Positions 34,223-41,916 of a DNA stretch of 64,000 nt are shown piece by piece (positions within the stretch are counted from its first letter, which is position 1; every line of letters begins with the position of its first letter). A program made the translations under genes and the position numbers. Under the pieces are notes generated by a model. That model was not told the DNA's origin. It did no database searches and was given only the letters and a program-made list of their open reading frames with translations. The stretch covers positions 2,051,001-2,115,000 of the forward strand of contig NZ_JACHNC010000001.1 in assembly GCF_014205215.1 (NCBI RefSeq). The letters are read 5' to 3'. This DNA comes from Actinoplanes lobatus (GTDB lineage: Bacteria > Actinomycetota > Actinomycetes > Mycobacteriales > Micromonosporaceae).

Positions 34223-34776
34223 GCTCATCCGCAGAAATAGCCATATCAACCCTGCAATCTCCGGATTTGGAGAAGCATCGGGACCCCTTAATCGACGTCT
34301 ACGAAGAGGTCTATCGCGAGAAACTTGAAGACCCGTTCTTTTCTACATCGAGGTACTGGGAGAGACTTCAAGGCTACGCATCCCGACAGGGTTTCGCCGT
34401 CTCAATTGGCGAGGTTGACAACGCCCCCATCGGCTATGCACTCGGTTACACGCTCCCCGCCGGAAGCGGATGGTGGCGAGGGCTCAAATCTGACGTCAGC
34501 GAAGACGACCTTCGTGAGGACGGACACCGAACGTTTGCGTTGACAGAAATAATGGTACGAGAGTCTTGGCGACGTCGCGGCTTCGCGCGTCGACTACACG
34601 ACGACCTGTTAACGAGCCGACAAGAGGAGCGGGCAACCCTTTTGGTCCTCCCGGACAACACCCCCGCAACAACGGCATATGCGTCCTGGGGATGGCATAA
34701 GCTAAGCGAGCTGAAGCCTTTTGACGACTCGCCAACCTACGACGCGATGATCATTTCACTGCCGATCGCGCGCTAA
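34219..34776 (+). CDS. GNAT acetyltransferase
   Basis: 185 residues, ATG overlapping the XRE stop (ATGA). The GNAT fold shows the acetyl-CoA-binding ...ALTEIMVRESWRRRGFARRLHDDLL (Q/R-x-x-G-x-G/A site) and a C-terminal LVLPDNTPATTAYASWGWHKL motif. Substrates of the family are small amines, protein N-termini or antibiotics. It is made together with the XRE regulator. Codon use and GC resemble the regulator rather than the late phage genes. Confidence 0.85.
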   Translation: MSSSAEIAISTLQSPDLEKHRDPLIDVYEEVYREKLEDPFFSTSRYWERLQGYASRQGFAVSIGEVDNAPIGYALGYTLPAGSGWWRGLKSDVSEDDLREDGHRTFALTEIMVRESWRRRGFARRLHDDLLTSRQEERATLLVLPDNTPATTAYASWGWHKLSELKPFDDSPTYDAMIISLPIAR

Positions 34777-34806
34777 GCATCGACGACCGCGGCGGGATAA
34801 ATGCAA

Positions 34807-34842
34807 AAAGGCGGCCGGCCCTGTAGAGGGCCGGCCGCCTTT
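34807..34842. terminator. Bidirectional terminator
   Basis: Perfect 16-bp stem (34807-34822 with 34827-34842) with GTAG loop and flanking A/T runs. It separates the GNAT gene from the convergent phage gene at 34855. Confidence 0.85.
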
Positions 34843-34854
34843 GCGTAGTTGTGG

Positions 34855-35196
34855 TTACAGCTTATAAACGGGCTGCCCGGTGGGCACCCCGAGCGAGAGC
34901 AGGAATCGGCCGACCGCCCGAGCGAACCGGGCGGGGCCGCCGTCGCCGGTGACCTGTTCGAGTGCGCGGCCGGTCTCGTACACGAGGTAGCCGAGCGTGA
35001 GGCCGAGCGCGAGGGTGATTTCGGTGGCGGTGGGTCGATAGCTGGTCGCCGATTCGACGGCGTTGAGGACCGGCGCGCCGTGGATGAGGGCGAGCGCGGC
35101 GAGGTGGCCGACGGCCATGGGCCAGAGGGTACGCAGTCGGGCGGCGAGCCGGTCGGTGATCACGCCGGACGGCTGCGGGAAGGCGGGTAGGGACAC
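34855..35196 (-). CDS. Putative holin-like membrane protein, copy A
   Basis: 113 residues. Two to three hydrophobic segments (LWPMAVGHLAALALIHGAPVL, EITLALGLTLGYLVYETGRAL) and a basic C-terminus fit a small holin-like lysis protein, supported by its position near the endolysin. It is nearly identical to copy B at 36428: of 113 residues about ten differ, mainly in the C-terminal tail. This copy is intact. Confidence 0.65.
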   Translation of the reverse strand: MSLPAFPQPSGVITDRLAARLRTLWPMAVGHLAALALIHGAPVLNAVESATSYRPTATEITLALGLTLGYLVYETGRALEQVTGDGGPARFARAVGRFLLSLGVPTGQPVYKL

Positions 35197-35665
35197 GGGC
35201 GGTTCTCCTCGTTGTGTGGGGCTGGCCGGTCAGTCCGGTGGGCGGTGAGTTGCTGGCCGGCTTGGGTGAGTTGGTTGGTGCGTTCGTCGAGCTGGGCGCG
35301 GACGCGAGCGAGTTCGGTGAGCGCGGTGTCTCGTTCGGCGATGACTCGGGCGAGTTCGGCGGTGCGGTTGCGTAGTGCTTCGTCGAGCGCCGCGACCTTG
35401 GTTTCGAGTGCGCTCACTTGGCCGTCAGCCGGGACACTTCGGCTTCCAGCCGTTCGACGATGCGTGAGTAGATCCGTTCGGTGATTTCGTCGGCTTGGGC
35501 CTCGTTGAGCTCCGCCCCGGCCTTACGTTGGCGGCGCCCGACCAGCACGCCGGCGAGCGCGAGCGCGGCCGGCCGACGGTGCTGATCAGGTCGCCGCTCC
35601 GACCTGTACGGGTTGACGGTGAGGGCGATGTTTCGCGGCGGCGAGTGCGCCGTCGTCGACGCCAC
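35160..35665 (-). pseudogene. Decayed copy of the coiled-coil lysis-module protein
   Basis: Compared with the intact gene at 36801, this copy has lost its start codon (CTC-CG in place of CTCAT), has one base deleted near 35571 (GGCCGGCC for GGCCGGTCC) and one near 35416, splitting the frame at AAGTGAGC, and no longer ends at the same stop. The remaining pieces still read as ERIYSRIVERLEAEVSRLTA and ETKVAALDEALRNRTAELA. A GTGA restart at the second shift could give a fragment, but three separate lesions argue for a non-functional gene. Confidence 0.75.
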
Positions 35666-35789
35666 CGATCCATCCGCTGTCAGTCCACGCCTGCCGTGTG
35701 TTCATGCCGTTCGACGTCCCACCTAATGGGGCGCCCGAAGCTGCAGAAATGCAGTACGACTTGACGCGCTAATGAAGGGCCTGGCTATG

Positions 35790-36320
35790 TCTTACGCTCC
35801 ACCGCAAGACCCCACCCACCAATACCCTGCACCCCCGCCGCAACCTTACGGATACGTTCCTGCGAAAGCCCCATCAGCGGTTCTCGTCTTCGTTATCACA
35901 TTCTTTTTCGGCATCTTTGGCCTGATTCCGGCAATCCTGAGGCACAACCGTGCCCGGCAAATTGGTGCGCCGGTAACCAGCTACTGGCTTGCGTTCGGCA
36001 TTACATTCGGCTGCCAAATATTGTTGGTGATGATGATGAGCGTGGCCGGCGCGTCCTCGCAGGGTGGGGGAGGTGGATCTTCCGCATCCGTCGCCCCCGA
36101 AAAGATCACTCTGAGCGAGTTCGAAAGCATTTCCCCTGGGATGACCGAAGACGAGGTTGAGCAGATCGTCGGGTCGCCGGGCGCGCTGCGGAGCAATTCA
36201 GAGGGCTTCCTTGGAAGTGATTACGTGACCCGCACTTACGATGGTGGATTCATGGCAAGCGCTACCGTTGAATTCAAGAACGGAGAGGTAGTACGGACCC
36301 ATCAACTGGGATTGCAGTAG
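35790..36320 (+). CDS. Membrane protein with BLIP/SmpA-like outer domain
   Basis: 176 residues from ATG 35790 with GAAGGG upstream; an ATG at 35772 lies too near its own site. A Pro/Tyr-rich N-terminus (YAPPQDPTHQYPAPPPQPYGY) precedes two membrane helices (AVLVFVITFFFGIFGLIPAIL and WLAFGITFGCQILLVMMMSV), a Gly/Ser linker, and a domain with ISPGMTEDEVEQIVGSPG and ATVEFKNGEVV, a SmpA/BLIP-like (DUF3862-type) fold. It lies between the two copies of the lysis cassette, on the opposite strand and at lower GC: a likely lysogenic-conversion gene. Function unknown. Confidence 0.7.
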   Translation, partial: SYAPPQDPTHQYPAPPPQPYGYVPAKAPSAVLVFVITFFFGIFGLIPAILRHNRARQIGAPVTSYWLAFGITFGCQILLVMMMSVAGASSQGGGGGSSASVAPEKITLSEFESISPGMTEDEVEQIVGSPGALRSNSEGFLGSDYVTRTYDGGFMASATVEFKNGEVVRTHQLGLQ

Positions 36321-36383
36321 AAGCATCTTGCCTAAAGTTCCGACGTTGCTTGCTGGGTCTCATTTCGCCTCGCAAGCACAGAG

Positions 36384-36415
36384 AAGCGGCCGACACCTTC
36401 CGGGGTCGGCCGCTT
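36384..36415. terminator. Hairpin terminator
   Basis: 11-bp stem AAGCGGCCGAC with its complement, extended by CC/GG across one mismatch and followed by T-rich sequence. It lies between the convergent membrane-protein gene and copy B of the holin-like gene. Confidence 0.65.
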
Positions 36416-36427
36416 TCGGGATTGGGT

Positions 36428-36769
36428 TCAGCGCTGGTATGCGGGCCGTCCGGTAGGTACGCCGAGCGAGAGCAGAAATCGGCCGGCTACCCGAGCGAAC
36501 CGGGCGGGGCCGCCGTCGCCGGTGACCTGTTCGAGCGCGCGGCCGGTCTCGTACACGAGGTAGCCGAGCGTCAGGCCGAGCGCGAGGGTGATCTCGGTGG
36601 CGGTGGGTCGGTAGCCGGTCGCCGATTCGACGGCGTTGAGGACCGGCGCGCCGTGGATGAGGGCGAGCGCGGCGAGGTGGCCGACGACCATGGGCCAGAG
36701 GGTACGCAGTCGGGCGGCGAGCCGGTCGGTGATCACGCCGGACGGCTGCGGGAAGGCGGGTAGGGACAC
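36428..36769 (-). CDS. Putative holin-like membrane protein, copy B
   Basis: 113 residues, near-identical to copy A (34855). Membrane segments LWPMVVGHLAALALIHGAPVL and EITLALGLTLGYLVYETGRAL. It follows the coiled-coil gene and the amidase on the same strand in the usual lysis-module order, so this is likely the original copy. In phages with amidase endolysins a small membrane protein at this place releases the endolysin; the holin role is inferred from position and size. Confidence 0.7.
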   Translation of the reverse strand: MSLPAFPQPSGVITDRLAARLRTLWPMVVGHLAALALIHGAPVLNAVESATGYRPTATEITLALGLTLGYLVYETGRALEQVTGDGGPARFARVAGRFLLSLGVPTGRPAYQR

Positions 36770-36800
36770 GGGTGGTTCTCCTTGTCAGGGGGTTGGCCGG

Positions 36801-37187
36801 TCATGTCCGGCTCGCGGCGAGTTGCTGGCGGGCTTGGGTGAGTTGGTCGGTGCGCTCGTCGAGCTGGGCGCGTACGCGGGCGAGCTCGGCGACTGCGGCG
36901 TCGCGTTCGCCGCGGACTGCCAGCAGTTCGGCGGTGCGGTTGCGTAGCGCCTCATCGAGCGCGGCGACCTTGGTTTCGAGGCTGCCGACCTGGGCAGTCA
37001 GCCGGGCGACTTCCGCCTCAAGCCGCTCGACGATGCGGCCGTAGATGCGTTCGGTGATCTCGTCGGCCTGCGCTTCGCTGAGTTCCGCGCCGGCGCGGCG
37101 TTGTCGACGCCCGACCAGCACGCCGGCCAGTGCGCCGGCGAGCGCGAGCGCGGCCGGTCCGACGGTGCTGATCAGGTCGCCGCTCAT
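36801..37187 (-). CDS. Membrane-anchored coiled-coil lysis-module protein
   Basis: 128 residues. An N-terminal membrane helix (VGPAALALAGALAGVLVG) followed by RRQRR and then an uninterrupted coiled coil to the end (ITERIYGRIVERLEAEVARL, ETKVAALDEALRNRTAELLA, ARVRAQLDERTDQLTQA). It overlaps the amidase stop by 4 nt (ATGA at 37184-37187). Such N-anchored coiled coils resemble spanin-like or holin-partner proteins, but actinobacteria have no outer membrane, so a role in wall or holin control is more likely. This is the intact copy of a duplicated gene. Confidence 0.7.
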   Translation of the reverse strand: MSGDLISTVGPAALALAGALAGVLVGRRQRRAGAELSEAQADEITERIYGRIVERLEAEVARLTAQVGSLETKVAALDEALRNRTAELLAVRGERDAAVAELARVRAQLDERTDQLTQARQQLAASRT

Positions 37188-38017
37188 TTGACGTCGAGCA
37201 GCACGGACCAGGTGACGGGGCCGATGACCCGGTCGACGGTGATTCGTGCCTTGCGCTGGGCGGTGGCGACGGCGGCCGCGGTGTTGTCGCCGTAGTCGCC
37301 GTCTTCGGTGAGCTTGTAGCCCATGACGTTAAGCAGGGCCTGAGCGCGTTTGACGTCGGCACCGGCGGATCCATGGCGGAGGGTGGGCAGAGCGTTCACG
37401 ATCTTCTCCGTGGTGGTGGGTGCCGGCTTTGTCGGCGTGGTGGGGGTGGTCGGGTGGCCGAGCTTGGCAAGTGCGTCGTTGACGGCCTTGAACAGGCGGT
37501 CCCACGGGAAGTGAGGGCCGGGGTCGGTGTGCGTGGTGTGGCCCCATGCCCGGCGTGCGTCGTCGTGGGCGTAGAACGCTTTGACCGTGGGGTTGCGGCG
37601 CATCTCGGCGACGCTGGCCCGCCTCACCTGGAAGCTGGAAAGGTCCGGGTCGTTGCGGATGATCCACGCCAGCGCCGCGCCGAGCCGATCCCATGCGACG
37701 TTGGCGAGCCACCAGGAGCGCGGCTTGCCGTTGGCGCCGACGATCTCGACCGCGTAGGCGTTCTCGTTGCCTTCACGTGATCCGACGTGGCCCGCCTTAG
37801 CGGTGAGTTCGAGTGACTGGGTGACGCTGTCGGCATCGGCGTACAGGTGGGCGCTGACGCCGTCGGTGCGTCGGTGGGCGTAGTTCGCTTCGGCGGTGTC
37901 GGAGGCGTTGTTGCTGGTGTTGTGGATGCAGATGGCGTACTTGCGGCCGTCGGAGTCGTGGTAGTCGTTGCGGCCTTCGATGAACGGCACGCCGGGGATG
38001 CGTTTCGGGTTGGCCAT
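37184..38017 (-). CDS. Endolysin: N-acetylmuramoyl-L-alanine amidase with peptidoglycan-binding domain
   Basis: 277 residues. N-terminal Amidase_2 (PGRP) domain with zinc ligands His32 (AICIHNTSNN) and the pair in GHTTHTDPGPHFPWDRL near 159-169; the HTDPGPHFPW motif is diagnostic. A Thr/Pro linker (PTTPTTPTKPAPTTTEK) leads to a PG_binding_1 domain (LRHGSAGADVKRAQALLNV...DGDYGDNTAAAV). It cuts the amide bond between muramic acid and the stem peptide. It starts the lysis cassette and lies downstream of the tail genes, as in many actinophages. Confidence 0.95.
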   Translation of the reverse strand: MANPKRIPGVPFIEGRNDYHDSDGRKYAICIHNTSNNASDTAEANYAHRRTDGVSAHLYADADSVTQSLELTAKAGHVGSREGNENAYAVEIVGANGKPRSWWLANVAWDRLGAALAWIIRNDPDLSSFQVRRASVAEMRRNPTVKAFYAHDDARRAWGHTTHTDPGPHFPWDRLFKAVNDALAKLGHPTTPTTPTKPAPTTTEKIVNALPTLRHGSAGADVKRAQALLNVMGYKLTEDGDYGDNTAAAVATAQRKARITVDRVIGPVTWSVLLDVK

Positions 38018-38084
38018 GGGTGCGGTACTTCCATCCTCAAGGAATTCCTACCGAAAGATAGGAATAGATGGGCGTAAGGAACCT

Positions 38085-38108
38085 CCCCACCCGGGCGTCC
38101 GGGTGGGG
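38085..38108 (-). terminator. GC hairpin after the last tail gene
   Basis: 10-bp perfect stem CCCCACCCGG/CCGGGTGGGG with a GCGT loop, just after the stop of the tail-associated gene. A second small stem (ATTCCTA...TAGGAAT) lies at about 38044-38065. Weak T tract, so possibly a regulatory or partial terminator. Confidence 0.45.
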
Positions 38109-38125
38109 TGGCGGTGGAGCGAGGG

Positions 38126-38605
38126 TTAGGCGAGCCGGTATGCCTTGATCAGTGAGCCGGCGCTGACGTACGTGACGTTGGCGGTGTCCGCGGCGGCCTG
38201 TCCCCAGACGAGCGCAATGTTGCCGGCGGTCGCGCCGATCGTGATCTGGGCGGTCTCGATGATCTGCTGTAGCAGGGTGTTGTTGTTGCGGGGCAGGCCG
38301 TACGTGATGGCGGTGCCCAAGGCATGCACACCGAATCGGGACGTTGATATGTCGGCGTCGGTCTGCGCTGCGGTGGTGCTGCCCGGGCCGAGACACCGAC
38401 GGAGACCGGTGGCACCGGTCGGGGCTCCCCAACTAGTGCGGACTTTGGCGGTGTTGGTGCCGGCCACCAAGAGGTGCATCTCGATCCACCACTTGCTGTT
38501 GGCCGGTACCGGGAGCACGAGATCGGGGTCGGCGCTCATGGTGGTGGTGCCGCGGCCGGCCGCGTCGGTCTTCTCGATGAACACCGGGAGCATGGCTTGC
38601 AACAT
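38126..38605 (-). CDS. Tail-associated protein
   Basis: 159 residues from ATG 38605; an upstream in-frame CTG at 38659 with a GAGAGG site could add 18 residues, as in TYAYPPTPAGEEVTEAM. A beta-rich body with NSKWWIEMHLLVAGTNTAKVR, FGVHALGTAITYGL and ITIGATAGNIALVWGQAAA is typical for virion surface or receptor-binding proteins that follow the large tail protein. No precise family recognised. Confidence 0.7.
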   Translation of the reverse strand: MLQAMLPVFIEKTDAAGRGTTTMSADPDLVLPVPANSKWWIEMHLLVAGTNTAKVRTSWGAPTGATGLRRCLGPGSTTAAQTDADISTSRFGVHALGTAITYGLPRNNNTLLQQIIETAQITIGATAGNIALVWGQAAADTANVTYVSAGSLIKAYRLA

Positions 38606-38672
38606 GGCCTCGGTGACTTCCTCGCCGGCCGGGGTCGGCGGGTACGCGTAGGTGGTCAGTGCGGCCTCTCTT

Positions 38673-41600
38673 TCACAGCGCCACGCGGGCCGCGCGCCAC
38701 AGCCGGACCGGGCTGCCGGCCGGCAACGGTCTCGTCACGTCGTTGAGGCCACGCGCGCCGGTCATGCGGTACGGCGAGGTGGTCGCGATGGCGGCCGGAT
38801 CGAACAGCATGGGGTGACTGACGTAGATCTTGTTGCTCGCCGGTGGGGTGCCGCCGAGCCGGACTTGCAGCCGGGCTCGGGTGGTGGTGGCCGGGGTCGC
38901 GCTGAACGTCTTTTGCACGTAGGTCCAGGTGGCGGCGGGCAGGGTGAACGGGTCGCCGTCGTAGCCGTGGCCGGTGACGTAGGTTGCGCCGGCGAAGTAT
39001 TCGACGATGAGCCGCAGGTCGGTCACGTCTTCGGTGGCGTAGACCCACATACCAGCGGCGTACGTCGTGCCCACGGTGGTCGCGTCGGCCACCGTCGGCC
39101 CGTACGCCCGGGCGTAGGCCACCCCGCCGGCCGGTGTGATCATCAGCGATGCCGGGCCGCGTTTGGCGACGACCGTGGACCGTGCCGCCGCGCCGCCGCC
39201 GGGCTCGACGGTCCAGTCTTCGGCGTCGGTGGTGAACTGGTGGGCGATGCGGACGTTGCCGGGGCCGAGCGCCCGTACCCGCTCGCCGGCGATCACCAGG
39301 TCGAACGGGTACGACGCCGGCCGGGTGGTCCACTGCCCGGGGGTGGCGAGCCGCAGGTCGGTGCCGGCCGCGTCGAGCGCGGTGGCGAGCGTGGTGGTGG
39401 TCGAGTCGACGCGGCCAGCGCCGATGGTGCCGACCTGCCACGGTCCGGCCGGCGAACAGGTCAGGGTTGCCGTGAACGCGAATGGCCCGATGTCGAAGGT
39501 GTACCCGTCGACGATCAGGTCGACTGCCGGGCCGATCACCTCCATGGGTGGGTTGTCCAGCGTGATCCGCGTGCCGGGCCGTAGGCACAGCACCGGAAAG
39601 ATCAGCTCTGGCCGGGCCGCGAGGTTGATGACGATGCGGGGCCAGCGGAGTTCATCGGTGGTCAGTAGCCGCAACCGCCAGTTGGCGTGTGCCGTGAGCC
39701 GGTTGTCCGTGGGCAGGCTGACCGTGAATGCCTCGTCGTAGCGGCCTTCCGCGGCAATATGGTCCAGGTCGACGGCACGGGCGCTTGATCCGCCGACGCG
39801 GTTGACCGTGATGTCGTTGCGGACCTGTTGGTCGTCGTCGGTGGGTTCGGGTTCCTCGCCGACGTCGCCGTCGCCGTCGAACATGCGGAAGTCGAGTTCC
39901 ATGCCGGGGGCTGCGTTGTATCGCGCGCCGCGGGTGACGTACGCGAGGCCGGCGCCGAGTTCGTAGAGCCGTCCGAGATCCGTGCGTTCGGCCTCTTGCA
40001 GCAGCTCGACGAACGTGGCCTCTTTCTGCTGGCCGAGCGCTTCACTATCCCCGGGAACGATCGTGACCGGCATGCCCTCTTCGCTGCACAGCCGCCGGAT
40101 CCGGGCGCCGGCAAGTTCGCCAAGGTAGCCCCACGCCGAGCGGAGGAAGTCGTACGCGACGAACTCGACGTCGCGGGTGACGGAGTAGAACAGGTGGCCG
40201 ATGTTGCCGTTGAGCCATCCGGTCGCCCCGGTCACTCGGATCGTCGACACGGTGCCCGGGGTGCCGGTGTACGGGTCGGAGCCCTCGACCAGACCGGCGC
40301 CGTAGAACGTGGTCACGTTCGGGCTGACCAGCGGATACGCGTAGATGTCGACGTTGACGGTGGTGCCGGTCGGCCGGGTGAGCTTGATCTGTAGGGCGTT
40401 CCAGCGTCGGGGGTCGACGCCGGTGGCGTTGAATGTGATGCCGCCCTTGTAGATGATCGCGCCGTCGTCGTCGAGCCCGCGGATCGAGATGCCGCCGCCG
40501 GTCTCCATGACCACGGTCCAGACTTTCGCCGTGCCACCAGCCACGAGCAGGCGCAGCAACTCGAACTCTGACGGTGGCAGTGCGGCGAGGCGGAAGAAGC
40601 ACACGAACGTCCAGCCGTCTGGCGCGTTGTGCGGCGGGATCTTGGTGGTGATCAGTGAGCCGGTCGCCATGGTGGCGACGGTGGTGGCGCCGGGCAGGGT
40701 GTCGTCTTGGCCCATGGTGACGCCGTAGAGGGTGGCCGGTTCGGCGCCGGAGACTTCCGACGCCGCGAGGGTGGTGGCGTCGTCGCCGTCCTGCAACGGG
40801 ATGTACTGGGTGGGCGCATTGGCCAGCATTTGCCGCACCAGCGGGGACCTGAGCGGCGCCTTGCCCTGGGCGATGCGGCGTAGTACGCCGGCCGCGGTGA
40901 TCGGCACGGTGGCGTTGCGGCCGGAGCGGTCCCAGCGCGGCGGCCACGCGGGGACCGTGCCGACGAACAGGTTGGACTCGACGGCGAGGTTGCGCACGTA
41001 GAACACCCGGTCGGGGTTGGTGTTGCCCGGGTTGATGGACGCGCGGAAGCCGACCTCACCGGGGATCAGCGTGGCGGTGCCGTCGGCGTGGTGGTAGAGC
41101 ACGTGCCACGTGGCCGGTTCGGGGTCGCCGACCTTCCACACCTTGCCGTAGATCCGATCGCCCTCGATCAGGGCACGGATGCGGTAGTAGGCGGCCGGGT
41201 CGTGTGGGATGCCGGCGAACGTGGTGGGGAGCAGGTTGACGCCGTTGTTGCGGGCGAAGTAGATGACGAGCGAGACGGTGCCGGCTGTGGTGAAGTCCGC
41301 AGCGACCAGGTACCACGTCGTGCCGCCTTTGGGGTGCGGGCCGAATCGCAGCAGCGGGCCAGCGTACGCGTTCGCGCCGACGGCGAGCGCCGGATACCGC
41401 ACGTCAACGGTGACGTCGGCATCGAGCAGCTTGGCGCCGCCCATGCTTACCCGCCGGTTGTAGACGGCGCCGGTGGGGACTTCGATGCGGCCACCCGCGG
41501 CCGGGGTGACCGACAGACCGGTCACCCCGTTGTGGATGTCGCCACCGACCGCGGTGTATCCAACCCATGCCGGCCCGTCGCTGGCGGTGCCCCACCCTGC

Positions 41601-41915
41601 CGCGACGGTCCGGTTGAACGTGTCGGCCAGCGGCGCGAGCGCTATCCGGATCGGGGTGTTGCGGCGCAGCTTGGGGTAATGCCGGCCGAGCGGGTTGCGG
41701 GTGGTGTAGTGCCCGCCGGTGTTGTCGATCGTGACACTGGCTTTGCCGGGATCGGCCGCAGCCGCCTCGTCGTCGGCGCCCATCTCGACCGTGATCCCGG
41801 AGGACACCCGCACGTCGCCGGTGATCGGTTGCCACACCCAGCCGGCCGGCACGGCGGGGTCGCCGCCAGGCGCGAGGTAGACGCGCACGGGGAGTTGCTG
41901 CGCGGGGAAGTCCAC
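38673..41915 (-). CDS. Large minor tail (tip/baseplate) protein
   Basis: 1080 residues, directly after the tape measure. The N-terminus (LPVRVYLAPGGDPAVPAGWVWQPI; later GASVTIDNTGGHYTTRNPLG-like repeat of phage tail hub proteins) matches actinophage minor tail proteins. Central beta-rich lectin/concanavalin-like segments include GATTVATMATGSLITTKIPPHN and NGNIGHLFYSVT. The C-terminal 200 residues form a carbohydrate-binding-like domain (DAEDWTVEPGGGAAARS, FAGATYVTGHGYDGDPFTLP). It probably builds the tail tip and contacts host glycans. Confidence 0.88.
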   Translation of the reverse strand: MDFPAQQLPVRVYLAPGGDPAVPAGWVWQPITGDVRVSSGITVEMGADDEAAAADPGKASVTIDNTGGHYTTRNPLGRHYPKLRRNTPIRIALAPLADTFNRTVAAGWGTASDGPAWVGYTAVGGDIHNGVTGLSVTPAAGGRIEVPTGAVYNRRVSMGGAKLLDADVTVDVRYPALAVGANAYAGPLLRFGPHPKGGTTWYLVAADFTTAGTVSLVIYFARNNGVNLLPTTFAGIPHDPAAYYRIRALIEGDRIYGKVWKVGDPEPATWHVLYHHADGTATLIPGEVGFRASINPGNTNPDRVFYVRNLAVESNLFVGTVPAWPPRWDRSGRNATVPITAAGVLRRIAQGKAPLRSPLVRQMLANAPTQYIPLQDGDDATTLAASEVSGAEPATLYGVTMGQDDTLPGATTVATMATGSLITTKIPPHNAPDGWTFVCFFRLAALPPSEFELLRLLVAGGTAKVWTVVMETGGGISIRGLDDDGAIIYKGGITFNATGVDPRRWNALQIKLTRPTGTTVNVDIYAYPLVSPNVTTFYGAGLVEGSDPYTGTPGTVSTIRVTGATGWLNGNIGHLFYSVTRDVEFVAYDFLRSAWGYLGELAGARIRRLCSEEGMPVTIVPGDSEALGQQKEATFVELLQEAERTDLGRLYELGAGLAYVTRGARYNAAPGMELDFRMFDGDGDVGEEPEPTDDDQQVRNDITVNRVGGSSARAVDLDHIAAEGRYDEAFTVSLPTDNRLTAHANWRLRLLTTDELRWPRIVINLAARPELIFPVLCLRPGTRITLDNPPMEVIGPAVDLIVDGYTFDIGPFAFTATLTCSPAGPWQVGTIGAGRVDSTTTTLATALDAAGTDLRLATPGQWTTRPASYPFDLVIAGERVRALGPGNVRIAHQFTTDAEDWTVEPGGGAAARSTVVAKRGPASLMITPAGGVAYARAYGPTVADATTVGTTYAAGMWVYATEDVTDLRLIVEYFAGATYVTGHGYDGDPFTLPAATWTYVQKTFSATPATTTRARLQVRLGGTPPASNKIYVSHPMLFDPAAIATTSPYRMTGARGLNDVTRPLPAGSPVRLWRAARVAL

Positions 41916-41916
41916 G

